A DNA stretch of 64,000 nucleotides from Bacteroidales bacterium (GTDB lineage: Bacteria; Bacteroidota; Bacteroidia; Bacteroidales; Tenuifilaceae): assembly GCA_003818205.1 (NCBI GenBank), contig RPRQ01000003.1, forward strand, positions 1 through 64,000, read 5' to 3'. A model generated the notes under the pieces. That model saw nothing but the letters and a program-made list of their open reading frames with translations. It ran no database searches and was not told the DNA's origin. Numbering within the stretch: position 1 is the first letter of the stretch; each line of letters opens with the position of its first letter. A program made the position numbers and the translations under genes. Below, in pieces: positions 8,118 to 20,327 of the stretch.

Positions 8118-9498
8118 GGTAGTTAGTTTTTTTTACAAAGTGCAAAAAAATTGTAATAGCCAGTAAGTCAGCAGAGCCACCCGGTGAGATTTTTTTCTTT
8201 AAACAGAATTCTTCTAGAATTTCAAAGTTATGCCTTTTCTCTTCTTCAGAGAGTGAATTGAGGGTATTTGATGCAAGTTTTTTGAGTTCTTCAAGAACAA
8301 TTAAATTACTTCGATAAAGAACGTTTGTATCATTACTATTTGCTATCAGAGAAGTTAAGGTATTCAACAAAATCGTATGTTTTTCTGATGAATTCAATTT
8401 TTCTAACTTACAACCATCCAAAATTGGCAGGCCATAGACAATTGCAGTACTAAAACCATTTGCAACTTCTTGTCTAGCTCCTCCACCTACTGATTTTCCA
8501 TACTTTTCAACACATATTTTGCCATGAGTTGTATCAAAATTTTTTATATCGAGTTCATTCAATACATCTAGACCTATTTCCTTGGTAAAATCAGAGAATT
8601 CAGCCAAACTAAATGAACCTTTAGATGATATTTGAAATGCTGATGAAAAAACAGCTACTCCCATTAAAAAAATAATCCCCTTCTGTGTATTAACCCCTTT
8701 TGTAACTTTAAACATCTCATTTTCCATTACTAATCCAGTTTCCCTAATCATGGGCAATGCATAAGAAAGAGGTTGGGTGAATTGAAATCCTTTTTCGGCT
8801 ATTTTAAAGAAATATGGAATAATTGCAGCGGTGCTATCGATAAACGAATGGAAATCCATGTCTTTGTGAACTCCAGAGCTACTAAAATCAACCAGACCAG
8901 GTTTTGGGGTCAAGGAAATTTCATAGAGTATCGCTCTAGAAGCAAGGGATGCTAATTGGCTACAAACTTTATCTCTTTTTTGTACAATTAAGTAGCTTTC
9001 AATTTTTTCAAAAATATACTTGCGAATATCTTCGTAGCTATGGTTCTTCGACCTCATACACTCCAAGGCAGAATAGGAACCACAGTAGATGCACAATTTA
9101 TTTTTGCCCGATGAGATGTAATTACCTTCTGAATCGGCCACATCAATATCAATTATTCGACCTAATTCATGATGGTCTTCAAAATCCTCACAAAGCTGCT
9201 TTATGCTATGAATTGTTCTATTATCAGGTATAATAGAGCATAGAAAGAAGTTTCCGGCTTCATCAAGTTGATTATACTCATTGGCAATTTCAATTCGATT
9301 GGCTAATAAAAATATTTTGAATTGCTCTAAAATCAAAAAAAAGAATGTAGCTATTTCCTTCGTTGTTTTTGGGTATCCGGCAATATTTAACGAAAGACTT
9401 AAAGATGCAAAGCCTTCATCCTTAAGTCTTTTTTTTAGTAATGAACGACTGTCCTTTGCAAATAAAATCCTTTTTAGAATTTCATCGGTATTGTCCAT
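8107..9498 (-). CDS. citXG: CitXG fusion: holo-citrate lyase synthase / triphosphoribosyl-dephospho-CoA synthase
   Basis: A 463-residue bifunctional maturation enzyme. The N-terminal third matches CitX, the transferase loading the prosthetic group on the CitD serine: GRIIDIDV near residues 113-120 and a cysteine cluster CIYCG...CMRS near 137-150. The remainder, from about residue 180, matches CitG, which makes 2'-(5''-triphosphoribosyl)-3'-dephospho-CoA: LTPKPGLVD near 197, GGGARQE near 334 and SPGGSADLLA near the C-terminus. Such fusions are known from Haemophilus and others. Its start overlaps the citF stop by one base and its end overlaps citC, consistent with coupled translation. Confidence 0.92.
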   Translation of the reverse strand: MDNTDEILKRILFAKDSRSLLKKRLKDEGFASLSLSLNIAGYPKTTKEIATFFFLILEQFKIFLLANRIEIANEYNQLDEAGNFFLCSIIPDNRTIHSIKQLCEDFEDHHELGRIIDIDVADSEGNYISSGKNKLCIYCGSYSALECMRSKNHSYEDIRKYIFEKIESYLIVQKRDKVCSQLASLASRAILYEISLTPKPGLVDFSSSGVHKDMDFHSFIDSTAAIIPYFFKIAEKGFQFTQPLSYALPMIRETGLVMENEMFKVTKGVNTQKGIIFLMGVAVFSSAFQISSKGSFSLAEFSDFTKEIGLDVLNELDIKNFDTTHGKICVEKYGKSVGGGARQEVANGFSTAIVYGLPILDGCKLEKLNSSEKHTILLNTLTSLIANSNDTNVLYRSNLIVLEELKKLASNTLNSLSEEEKRHNFEILEEFCLKKKISPGGSADLLAITIFLHFVKKTNYHDC

Positions 9499-11051
9499 TA
9501 TTCTTTAACTTGTCTGATAACATCAATAATAGTTCCATCGCGGTATTCAACTATTCCAACAATTTTGTCGGTAAATTGAATCTTCTCTGGAATGCCGGTT
9601 ATTCCATCAACCTCTATTTCCAAATCATGAATATCTCTGATATTTAATCCAGCTTTTCTCAACCTTAGTTCCAAATCCTTATTATTTGGATTAACACAAA
9701 TTCCTCGTTCGGTAACCAGAACATCAATGCTTTCGCCAGGTGTAACAATTGTATTGACTCTTTTCTTAATAATTGGAATTCTTCCACGGAACGAAGGACA
9801 AACAGCGACAGCTAATTTTGCACCAGAGGCAGTATCGGAGTGTCCGCCTGAAGCACCGGTTATGTAACCTTCAGAACTTGTAATTACATTAACGTTAAAG
9901 TCAACGTCAATTTCTAAGACACCTAAAACAACAATATCGAGTTTATTGGTTAAGCAGCCACAATTAAAAGGATTGGCATATAATGTTGAAGGAACTTCAA
10001 TATGGTTTTTATTATTAAGTAACGAACTGCTCACCGCGGCATCGAATGACTGAACATCAAACAAGGCCTTAAATAGATTTTCGTTAAGCATATCGACGCA
10101 ATAGGAGGTAATGCCACCAAGCATAAAACTTCCTGTGATATTTTTCTTCTTCATTTTATCCCTGATGAACTTCGCAACCGCTAGAGTTGCACCACCAGCA
10201 CCGACCTGAAATGAGAAATTATTTTGGAAATAACCTGAATGTTCAATCACATTTGCCGCTAATTGTGCTATTCTTAAGTCCATTGGGGACTTTGTTATTC
10301 GAGTGGTTCCTGAAGCGATCTTTGATGGATCGCCAATAGAATCGACCTTTACAACATAGTCAACAAAGTTTTGTGCTATAGATATCGGGATGCAAGGATA
10401 GTCAACCAAATTATCAGTAACAATAATGGACTGCATGGCATGTTCCACATCAACCATAGAATAACCGATTGATCCAAAGGCTGATTTTCCAACGGCCCCG
10501 GTTGCATTTCCTTCGCAATCGGCTGCGGATGCTGAAATAATGGCAAGGTCGATTTTTATTTTACCGGTTCTAATCGCTCTTGCTCTACCGCCATGTGACT
10601 GAATAATAACAGGAATGTCGAGAATGCCCTTAGATATTGCTTTGCCCAATTTTTCACGAATACCCGACGAATAGATTCTGGTAATAGTTCCATCTTGAAT
10701 ATATGGCACAAGTCCATCATGCGCAGTTGTTAAGGATGACGATGCAAGCGTTATACTATTAATCCCAAGATTTGATAAAATGGAAATACATTTAACAATA
10801 ACATCATCGCCTTCCCTTAGATGATGATGAAAAGAAATGGTCATTCCGTTTACCGGATTTGCCTTAATGATAGCCTCTTCGAGGGATTCGCACAATTTAT
10901 TTTCATGTGGAAGTTTCGCTTTGGTTGCAATAGCCACAGCGGGTTCATCCATCCATCCTTTTTTCAATTTTGTCCACGCACCCTGAAAAGGTTCAAGTTT
11001 ACCGATTCCTTCGATGTATTCTGGAATATCTCTACCTAAAACATTTTTCAT
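9498..11051 (-). CDS. citF: Citrate lyase alpha subunit (citrate:acetyl-ACP transferase)
   Basis: A 517-residue CitF. It exchanges acetate for citrate on the acyl carrier subunit, the first step of citrate cleavage to oxaloacetate and acetate. Recognised from the CoA-transferase fold and conserved stretches such as LGRDIPEYIEG near the N-terminus, SFHHHLREGDD, FQVGAGGATLAVAKF and SGGHSDTA near residue 410. Length is normal for the family (about 510). It lies 12 bases after citE and overlaps citXG by one base. Cytoplasmic complex with CitD and CitE. Confidence 0.95.
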   Translation of the reverse strand: MKNVLGRDIPEYIEGIGKLEPFQGAWTKLKKGWMDEPAVAIATKAKLPHENKLCESLEEAIIKANPVNGMTISFHHHLREGDDVIVKCISILSNLGINSITLASSSLTTAHDGLVPYIQDGTITRIYSSGIREKLGKAISKGILDIPVIIQSHGGRARAIRTGKIKIDLAIISASAADCEGNATGAVGKSAFGSIGYSMVDVEHAMQSIIVTDNLVDYPCIPISIAQNFVDYVVKVDSIGDPSKIASGTTRITKSPMDLRIAQLAANVIEHSGYFQNNFSFQVGAGGATLAVAKFIRDKMKKKNITGSFMLGGITSYCVDMLNENLFKALFDVQSFDAAVSSSLLNNKNHIEVPSTLYANPFNCGCLTNKLDIVVLGVLEIDVDFNVNVITSSEGYITGASGGHSDTASGAKLAVAVCPSFRGRIPIIKKRVNTIVTPGESIDVLVTERGICVNPNNKDLELRLRKAGLNIRDIHDLEIEVDGITGIPEKIQFTDKIVGIVEYRDGTIIDVIRQVKE

Positions 11052-11063
11052 ATAATAGTACGA

Positions 11064-11951
11064 TTACAAATCATTAATATCAATATCTGCTAAATTCAAT
11101 ACGTGTTGTGCCCGGGTAACGACGGGGGCATCAATCATTTTTCCATCGAGAGCGAATACTCCAATACCCCTTGCAGCATTCTCATTGAATGCTTTCACAA
11201 TTTTGATGGCAACCCTTATTTCCTCATCGGTTGGGTTAAAAACATCGTGAATAATATCAATCTGTCGGGGATTAATTACTGCTTTACCTGTGAATCCTAT
11301 TTTCTTTGCGTATTCCGTTTCAATCCTCAAACCTTCATCATCATTGACATCTGCAAAAACAGAATCCAAAGCGTCAATCCGGTTCGCTTTTGCAGCCATA
11401 ACTATGGCTTTGCGGGCATAGTCCAAACCTGCATTGTCTTTGGTCTTTACAATTCCCATATCCGCCGTTAAGTCCTGTCCACCAATGGTAATTGCATCGA
11501 TACATGGATGAGCTCCGGCAATTTCGAATACATTCTGAACCCCAATAGCAGTTTCAATCATGGGATGAATTTTTATATTTCCATGGGGAATACCGTGCTT
11601 TTTTTCAATTTTTTCAATCAGTTCAATGACCCGAATTACATCATGCTTTGTTTCAATCTTAGGTAATCGAATGGCTTCGGGCTTTACAGGCACAATGTAC
11701 TCAAGGTCAGTTATGCCAAATGGGGTATCAATGTGGTTAATTCTAACAGTAACTTCAGTATTATAGAAATCAACCGTTCTAATCATATTTCGAACAAGAA
11801 TCCTTGCTGCATCTTTTTCAGAAAGCGCAACCGAATCTTCCAAATCCAGCAACACCGTATCGGCGCCATAAACACCACCTTGTTGAACCATTGCTGGATT
11901 ATGACCTGGAATGTATAAGGCTGTGCGCCTTTTATTTTTTTTCATGATCAT
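11064..11951 (-). CDS. citE: Citrate lyase beta subunit (citryl-ACP lyase)
   Basis: A 295-residue HpcH/HpaI-fold lyase that splits citryl-ACP to oxaloacetate and acetyl-ACP. Typical motifs are RRTALYIPGHNP at the N-terminus, LLDLEDSVA (metal/substrate acidic residues), RINHIDTPFG and the KAVINPRQ segment near 230. Two start codons are possible, ATG at 11951 or the ATG two codons later; the latter gives MKKNKRR. It begins 5 bases after citD and is followed by citF. Confidence 0.95.
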   Translation of the reverse strand: MIMKKNKRRTALYIPGHNPAMVQQGGVYGADTVLLDLEDSVALSEKDAARILVRNMIRTVDFYNTEVTVRINHIDTPFGITDLEYIVPVKPEAIRLPKIETKHDVIRVIELIEKIEKKHGIPHGNIKIHPMIETAIGVQNVFEIAGAHPCIDAITIGGQDLTADMGIVKTKDNAGLDYARKAIVMAAKANRIDALDSVFADVNDDEGLRIETEYAKKIGFTGKAVINPRQIDIIHDVFNPTDEEIRVAIKIVKAFNENAARGIGVFALDGKMIDAPVVTRAQHVLNLADIDINDL

Positions 11952-11956
11952 TAATA

Positions 11957-12250
11957 TTATGATGGTAGGACTCCGTCTTGTATCTGTAAAGCTCTTCGAA
12001 TAGCAGTTTCCACTCTTGCGCTGATAGTAGCACTCAATGCACCTTTATCATTACAAATCAACCGCACATCCTTAATTTCATATTCGTCCAAAGCATTATT
12101 GATCTCCTCTTTTATGCTTTTCCCGAACTGAACCATTACAGGGGAATGCAATTCAATTACTCTTCCTGTTCCTTCAGAAACGGGCTCTACCAGTACAAGC
12201 ATATCGCTTGATTCGAAGGTTCCTGCCTGAGCTTGCTGTTTAATTACCAT
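11957..12250 (-). CDS. citD: Citrate lyase acyl carrier protein (gamma subunit)
   Basis: A 97-residue CitD. The N-terminal AGTFESSDML places Ser14 at the position that carries the phosphoribosyl-dephospho-CoA arm in characterised CitD proteins. Length is standard (95-98). It is the first of the five citrate lyase genes, 55 bases downstream of the isocitrate dehydrogenase gene and 5 bases before citE. Its modification depends on CitXG and CitC encoded downstream in the same operon. Confidence 0.93.
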   Translation of the reverse strand: MVIKQQAQAGTFESSDMLVLVEPVSEGTGRVIELHSPVMVQFGKSIKEEINNALDEYEIKDVRLICNDKGALSATISARVETAIRRALQIQDGVLPS

Positions 12251-12305
12251 AGTTCCTATTTTTTGTCTTCCTTCATGTTTATTTGCCTTGCGAACATTGC
12301 CTACC

Positions 12306-14540
<2,235 letters not shown>

Positions 14541-14559
14541 TTATGATTTATCCTTAACA

Positions 14560-17088
14560 CTAGATTGTTTGCATCTTGTCAAATTGCAGGTAAGAGTAAA
14601 TCTTATCCTTGTTTGATTCAACTTTCCTACTGAAAATTTCGAAGTACTCCGCCGGAGTTGGAATTTTTCCAGTTAATGAAATCATTGCAGCCAATTCAGC
14701 AGAACCAAGATATGCTTGGGTGCCATCACCCATTCTATCGTCGAAATTCCTTGTAGATGTTGAGAAAATAACCGTTTTATCAGCAACTCTAAGCTGATTG
14801 CCCATACATAGCGAACAACCTGGCGTTTCAATACTAGCACCTACTTTTCCGAATTTTGCAAACATAGCTTCTTCCAGAAGCTTTTTATAGTCCATTCTGG
14901 TGGGTGTTGCAATATAGGTTCTGACATTGTTGTTGAACTTTGCGCCATCCCAAACACTCGCAGCTGCCCTGAAATGTCCAATGTTTGTCATGCATGATCC
15001 AATGAAAACATTATCAATCTTAGTTCCTGCAACTTCTGATAGTAGCTTAACGTCATCGGGGTCGTTAGGACAACATACAATTGGTTCTGTAATTTCAGAT
15101 AAATCAATTTCGAATACTTCGGCGTATTCGGCATTGGTATCGGCAGATAAAAGCTTTGGATTGGCAAGCCATTCATTTAGCTCATCCAAGCGACGTTTTA
15201 ATGCTGATTTGCTTTCGTATCCCTTATTAATCAAATCCTGAATCAAGGCCACATTCGATTTTACATATTCAATTACCGATTTATCAGAAAGTTTTATACA
15301 AGTTGCAGTTGCACTTCTTTCGGCGGTTGCATCGGTTAACTCAAATGCCTGCTCAGGGGTAATATCGGGCAAACCTTCCATTTCGATTATTCTTCCATTG
15401 AAGATATTCACCTTGTTTTTCTTAGGAACGGTAAGTTTTCCTCTTTTGATTGCAAAGAAAGGTATTGCATTTACAACATCACGTAAAGTAATTCCAGGTC
15501 TAAGCTGACCCTTAAAGCGAATAAGAACTGATTCTGGCATATCGAGCGGCATAAAGCCAAGTGCACCTGCAAAAGCAACCAGCCCAGAACCAGCAGGGAA
15601 TGATATACCAAGAGGGAAACGTGTATGCGAATCGCCCCCGGTTCCAACTTTATCGGGAACTAACAGGCGGTTAAGCCATGAATGTATAACTCCATCACCT
15701 GGCTTTAAAGCAACTCCATCGCGAGCTTTAACAAAAGTAGGAAGATTCTTGTGCATTTTGATATCCGTTGCTTTTGGGTAAGCCGCAGTATGGCAAAACG
15801 ATTGCATGAACATAGATGACTGAAATTTTAAGCACGCCAACTCGGTTAGCTCATCGGCTGTCATTGGACCAGTTGTATCCTGAGAACCAACTGTGCTCAT
15901 AATCGGATCGCATGCTGTTCCTGGTAGTACGCCTTCCAATCCACAAGCTCTACCAACCATTTTTTGGGCTAATGTAAATCCCTGTCCCCTCTTAATTGCT
16001 GGATTTATAGGTTCAACAAATATTTCTTTTTCGTCAACATTCAGTGCTTTTATGGCTTTTAAGGTCAAAGCCCTTCCTATAATTTTTGAAATTCTACCTC
16101 CAGCACGATACTCATCCAATAAGGTATTCGGATTAAGAACAAATTTTGAGATAACCTCTCCCGATTCATTCTTAATAGTTCCCTCTTTTGTATTAATAGC
16201 AATGATATCACCCATATTTATTTTGGTAACATCAGCATTAATCGGTACCCCACCCGAGTCCTGCATTGTATTGAAGAAGATTGGAGCAATCTTCCCTCCT
16301 ATCACAATTCCTCCACGGCGCTTGTTAGGTATAAACGGAATATCTTCGCCAATATGCCAAATAACACTATTGCATGCTGATTTTCTTGATGAGCCTGTTC
16401 CAACAACATCACCGATAAATGCTACTTTATGCCCTTCGCTTCTCCATTTTGCTATGGTTGAAATTCCATCGGGAAATTTTGTTTTACCCATGGATAAAGC
16501 GTGTAATGGAATATCTGGACGTGTAACCGCATCGGAAGCAGGTGAAAAATCATCGGTGTTGATTTCACCTTCAACTTTATATACCTTAACTTTTATTATT
16601 TCTTCCAATGTTGGTTTTGCTGTAAACCATTCTGCCTTCGACCATGATTCAAGCACTTTGAGTGCTGAACTATTACATTTAGATAGCTCCAATACCTGGT
16701 CGAAAGAATCGTAAACCAAGGTAATATTTGATAATGCTTTAGCAGCATCTTTTGATAATTCACTAATTTCAAGAGCCTTGACAAGTGGTGTAACGTTGTA
16801 ACCACCAACCATTGTGCCTAATATTTCTATCGCTTTTGATGGGGAAATCAGCTTCGTTTTAACTTTTCCTGTTGCAACTTTATCCAAAAACTCAGCCTTT
16901 ACCATTGCCGCAGGATCAACTCCAGGTGATATTCTATTACATAGTAAATTCAGCAACAACTCTTCATTTCCATCTGAAGAGTTTTTAATTAATTCGCAAA
17001 GTTGCTCTGCTTGTTTTGCATCAAGAGCAAGCGGAGGGATATTCAATTTTTTCCGCTCCTCAACATGTTCGAAATAATTTTTTAACAT
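14560..17088 (-). CDS. acnB: Aconitate hydratase B
   Basis: An 842-residue AcnB-type aconitase, a cytoplasmic [4Fe-4S] enzyme interconverting citrate and isocitrate (and 2-methylisocitrate in some species). Domain order is that of AcnB: an N-terminal HEAT-like region, the swivel domain (residues 170-320) and the cluster-binding domains. Cluster cysteines are visible in GSCMTNIGH near residue 700 and CSLCMGNQ near 760. It heads the seven-gene operon ending at citC. AcnB proteins can also bind mRNA when the cluster is lost; nothing here shows whether this one does. Confidence 0.95.
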   Translation of the reverse strand: MLKNYFEHVEERKKLNIPPLALDAKQAEQLCELIKNSSDGNEELLLNLLCNRISPGVDPAAMVKAEFLDKVATGKVKTKLISPSKAIEILGTMVGGYNVTPLVKALEISELSKDAAKALSNITLVYDSFDQVLELSKCNSSALKVLESWSKAEWFTAKPTLEEIIKVKVYKVEGEINTDDFSPASDAVTRPDIPLHALSMGKTKFPDGISTIAKWRSEGHKVAFIGDVVGTGSSRKSACNSVIWHIGEDIPFIPNKRRGGIVIGGKIAPIFFNTMQDSGGVPINADVTKINMGDIIAINTKEGTIKNESGEVISKFVLNPNTLLDEYRAGGRISKIIGRALTLKAIKALNVDEKEIFVEPINPAIKRGQGFTLAQKMVGRACGLEGVLPGTACDPIMSTVGSQDTTGPMTADELTELACLKFQSSMFMQSFCHTAAYPKATDIKMHKNLPTFVKARDGVALKPGDGVIHSWLNRLLVPDKVGTGGDSHTRFPLGISFPAGSGLVAFAGALGFMPLDMPESVLIRFKGQLRPGITLRDVVNAIPFFAIKRGKLTVPKKNKVNIFNGRIIEMEGLPDITPEQAFELTDATAERSATATCIKLSDKSVIEYVKSNVALIQDLINKGYESKSALKRRLDELNEWLANPKLLSADTNAEYAEVFEIDLSEITEPIVCCPNDPDDVKLLSEVAGTKIDNVFIGSCMTNIGHFRAAASVWDGAKFNNNVRTYIATPTRMDYKKLLEEAMFAKFGKVGASIETPGCSLCMGNQLRVADKTVIFSTSTRNFDDRMGDGTQAYLGSAELAAMISLTGKIPTPAEYFEIFSRKVESNKDKIYSYLQFDKMQTI

Positions 17089-17476
17089 TTTTTTAAGTTA
17101 ACTTTTAAACATTGACTTTGATTATGGCTTTGCATCATGTCATATATACAATAAAACTGCACCCTTAAAAGTCAGGTAAATATATGACGAATGTAAAGGT
17201 CAGCATATAGTCCAATCTATGATTATTGTCATTTAAGGTTCTAAGGTAAAATGTTATAGATCATATTGAGTACTCAATCCTTCATTTTCTATCTAGCTAT
17301 CAACATATTGGCAACCATAATGTTCTATGAAAAATCAACCCTTAATGTTCTTAAACACGATTTTTTTTGAAAAATAGATATTATCCTACCTTGATTTTAA
17401 AGCCCTACTGAATTAGGCTCATGCCTAAATGTAGTTTTCTCTATAAAAACTAGGATAACTGTTAAAATGACGATCG

Positions 17477-17520
17477 GATTGAAAATCTGAAGAATTTTAT
17501 GATTTTTCAGATATTCAATC
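17477..17520. repeat. Inverted repeat hairpin
   Basis: Arms 17477-17491 and 17506-17520 (GATTGAAAATCTGAA against TTCAGATATTCAATC) pair over 15 bases with one mismatch around a 14-base loop. It has no T run. It could be an operator for the aconitase operon or part of a small RNA ending at the terminator 80 bases away. Confidence 0.5.
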
Positions 17521-17600
17521 TAGGTGTGAATTAAGGATAGCTAAAAGAAATCGGAATAATTATACTACCAAGTTCTTACTTATATAACTCTCACATTTAG

Positions 17601-17645
17601 AAGGATGTATCAAAAATTTATTTGATCTTTGATACATCCTTTTTT
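17601..17645 (+). terminator. Intrinsic terminator, plus orientation
   Basis: A perfect 14-base stem, AAGGATGTATCAAA (17601-17614) against TTTGATACATCCTT (17628-17641), is followed by six T residues on the plus strand. On the minus strand no T run follows the stem. Both flanking genes are on the minus strand, so the transcript it ends is unknown. Confidence 0.75.
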
Positions 17646-17785
17646 GGACTTTATACTGACTCATGCTTAGTTCTTGTAATAATCTTGTTCTGTAGCGCTT
17701 CACCGCGAAGGAAAAATATCATACAATAAGGCTTTGATATCTTTATGGTTTTCTTGTGTCCTTTGTGGGTAATTTTTTCGAATAA

Positions 17786-19171
17786 CTAAAACGCCTTTGC
17801 TCTTTCAGCCTCAACATCCTCGATAGATTTAGCCAAAGGCTTGCCTAGTATTCTTGATCCTGTTTCGGTTATCAGTAAATCCTCCTCGTTGCGGATTCCT
17901 CCGAAGTTACGATACTCATTCACCCTATCGAAGTTGATAAAATCTTTATTTGTGCCATTTTGCTGCCATAAATCGATTAACTCGGGGATAAAGTATATAC
18001 CTGGCTCAATAGTAATTACAAAGTTAGGTTTTAGCTCACGTCCTAACCTCAAAGATTTGAGGCCAAACTGCTTGCTTTTTGGAACTCCACAGTATCCAAC
18101 GTATTGCTCACCAAGATTCTCCATATCGTGAACATCCAATCCCATTAGATGGCCTGTGCCACAAGGGAAGAATAGAGCATGAGCACCATTTGCAACGGCA
18201 TCCTCGGTATTACCCTTTGTGAATCCCATACCTTTTAGACCGTCGAAGATAACCCTTGCGACCTGTATGTGAACATCGCGGAAATGAACCCCTGGCTTAA
18301 GCATGTCAATTGCACCATTGTGAGCGGCTAAAGCAATTCGGTAAATCTCTTTCTGCTTTTCGTTAAATGTTTTTCCAACGGGGAAGGTACTGCTCATATC
18401 GCCAGCATATCCCATTGAGGTTTCGTAACCCGCATCTAAAAGGAAGAGTTGTCCCTCTTTGATGGTGTTTCCATGGTAATGGTTATGAAGTGTTTGACCG
18501 TTAATAGTTGCAATAATCGGAAAGCTGATGCTCCCTCCAGCAGCAAGAGCAACCTCATATACCTTTGCGGCAACCTGAGCCTCCGTCATGCCCGGTTTAG
18601 CATAGCACATTCCCGCTTGGTGCATTTCAGCTGTTACTGAAACGGCATGTTCAATTTCATTTATCTCCTCCTCCGATTTAATATTCCGTTGCTCGCCCAC
18701 AGCGGTGATAAACGGAATACTAACCTTTAACGATGATTCAGCAGGGCTAATACCTAAATATCTCATCAATTTTAAGTGATGCTCAGGTCGGTAAGGGGGT
18801 AAATAATGAACTGTCCCTTTTTGATAGCTGTTAATCTTATCGGTGAACTGCGAAACCGTACCCGTTTTTTCTACTCCAACGGTTGAAGCCATTTCACTGA
18901 TATTGGGCTGTGAACCCATCCAAACAATGCTGTCGATGGTTAAATCATCACCAAAGATGTAGTCATTACCACTCTCAATATCCATTATGGCGTATAACCC
19001 GGGTTTATTTAAACCAAAATAGTAAAGAAAAGTACTATCCTGACGAAAATGGTAGGTATTATCCTCATAGTTCATTCCTGTTTCATCGTTTCCAATAAAA
19101 AGGAGAACTCCAGATTTAAACTGCGATCTTAGCTGATTGCGACGGTTAATGTAAGTTTGTTTGCTGAACAT
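17786..19171 (-). CDS. Xaa-Pro aminopeptidase (M24B, aminopeptidase P family)
   Basis: A 461-residue peptidase with an N-terminal creatinase-like domain (residues 1-155) and a C-terminal pita-bread M24 domain. The five metal ligands are visible: Asp246, Asp258, His341, Glu389 (TIEPGIY) and Glu429. The family removes an N-terminal residue that precedes proline and normally uses two Mn2+ or Co2+ ions. No signal peptide, so cytoplasmic. It lies 124 bases downstream of the activase of the HypD-type glycyl radical enzyme and reads in the same direction, which fits final trimming of imported proline-rich peptides. Confidence 0.92.
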   Translation of the reverse strand: MFSKQTYINRRNQLRSQFKSGVLLFIGNDETGMNYEDNTYHFRQDSTFLYYFGLNKPGLYAIMDIESGNDYIFGDDLTIDSIVWMGSQPNISEMASTVGVEKTGTVSQFTDKINSYQKGTVHYLPPYRPEHHLKLMRYLGISPAESSLKVSIPFITAVGEQRNIKSEEEINEIEHAVSVTAEMHQAGMCYAKPGMTEAQVAAKVYEVALAAGGSISFPIIATINGQTLHNHYHGNTIKEGQLFLLDAGYETSMGYAGDMSSTFPVGKTFNEKQKEIYRIALAAHNGAIDMLKPGVHFRDVHIQVARVIFDGLKGMGFTKGNTEDAVANGAHALFFPCGTGHLMGLDVHDMENLGEQYVGYCGVPKSKQFGLKSLRLGRELKPNFVITIEPGIYFIPELIDLWQQNGTNKDFINFDRVNEYRNFGGIRNEEDLLITETGSRILGKPLAKSIEDVEAERAKAF

Positions 19172-19295
19172 AGGATTAGGTTTAATAAATTACTTAAAAT
19201 TAGTTTTTATTCTAAAATTGAACTATCTGAATTAATGATAATTTATTTAATGTTTCTTTTTTATCCATCTTATTTATTTTACCATATTGCTAAAT

Positions 19296-20204
19296 CTACC
19301 CTCCAACAGATGCATTAACCCCATACTCCTCAAAAATCGAAATTGCTCTTGTAAGTATATTTTTATCAGGTTCCATCAACATCTCGAAATCATCCGATTT
19401 GCCCAACTTCATGTATTTGTTTTGTGCAATACTATGATAGGGCAAAAGATTTACCTCCTTTTTTCCCCCCGCTAATTCAGAGATAAATTTTGCTGTCTGC
19501 TCGACATTTTGAATTGTATCATTAACCCCACCAATCAATGGTATTCGGATAATAACGTGAGCACCAGCCTCAGAAATAACCTTTAGGTTTTGAAGAATTT
19601 TTTCATTGGTGGACTTAACCCACTTCTTGTGCAAATCGGAATCCATCATCTTTAAATCGTACAGGAAAAGATCAGTTCTTTTTGCAACCTCAAGTATGAT
19701 TTTGGTGCTTACATTCCCAGCCGTATCAACGGCTGTGTGAATTTTTCTTTTACGGCATTCATCGAGCAGTTCAATAAGCATCTTTGAATGAATCAGCGGC
19801 TCACCACCCGAAAAAGTAACTCCACCACCAGATTGGTCGAAGAATATCCGCTCCTTCTCAATGATATCCATTATTTCAGGAACGGTCATCGCCTTTCCCG
19901 ACATTTCAATGGCTCTTGTAGGACAAACTTCAGCACATCTTCCACACGATTTGCAAAGATTGGGATCGGTTGAAATCCCATTTGGAGTCAATGTAATGGC
20001 ATTTTCGGGGCAAGCAGCAACGCACGATCCACATTTAATACACTTTGCCGGAGCATACATCTTTTCAACTTTCGGTGAGATACTTTCGGGGTTATGGCAC
20101 CAAGCACAATGCAGATTACAGCCCTTGAAAAAGATTACTACACGAATTCCTGGACCATCGTTAATGGCGTAGCGTTTTATGTCGAAAATTAAACTATTGT
20201 GCAT
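19296..20204 (-). CDS. Glycyl radical enzyme activase (HypD activase)
   Basis: A 302-residue radical SAM protein that installs the glycyl radical on its partner. The SAM cluster motif is Cys29-x3-Cys33-x2-Cys36 (GCNLHCAWC). An insert of two ferredoxin-like clusters follows (CIKCGSCVAACP and CKSCGRCAEVCP, residues 53-90), typical of activases for dehydratase-type glycyl radical enzymes and absent from the short PFL activase. FSGGEPL near 132 is the SAM-binding GGE motif. The gene follows hypD by 123 bases on the same strand, so the partner is clear. Confidence 0.92.
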   Translation of the reverse strand: MHNSLIFDIKRYAINDGPGIRVVIFFKGCNLHCAWCHNPESISPKVEKMYAPAKCIKCGSCVAACPENAITLTPNGISTDPNLCKSCGRCAEVCPTRAIEMSGKAMTVPEIMDIIEKERIFFDQSGGGVTFSGGEPLIHSKMLIELLDECRKRKIHTAVDTAGNVSTKIILEVAKRTDLFLYDLKMMDSDLHKKWVKSTNEKILQNLKVISEAGAHVIIRIPLIGGVNDTIQNVEQTAKFISELAGGKKEVNLLPYHSIAQNKYMKLGKSDDFEMLMEPDKNILTRAISIFEEYGVNASVGG

Positions 20205-20327
20205 GTATTAAAATCTTTCCCTTTCTTCTTAAATCAGAAACCAAGCGTAATTTGCGGGCTCGCCGAAGGCAATCGTTAATCCTTGTTCTTAAATCCATTT
20301 AGTATTATAATTAGCAAATGGAGTCGT

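Larger units (their letters stand above)
17089..17785. other. 697-bp intergenic region with two hairpins
   Basis: No convincing protein gene is seen. The region holds the presumed acnB promoter, although no clear TTTG/TAnnTTTG pair was found, a 15-base-arm hairpin at 17477-17520 and a plus-oriented intrinsic terminator at 17601-17645. The right end (17690-17770) has a CTTTGTGTCC-like fragment of the degenerate repeats seen elsewhere. Confidence 0.6.

Noticed and set aside
15893-16714. Long plus-strand frame of 273 codons inside acnB
   Set aside because: It is antisense to a fully recognisable aconitase; the residues are a by-product of the acnB codons.
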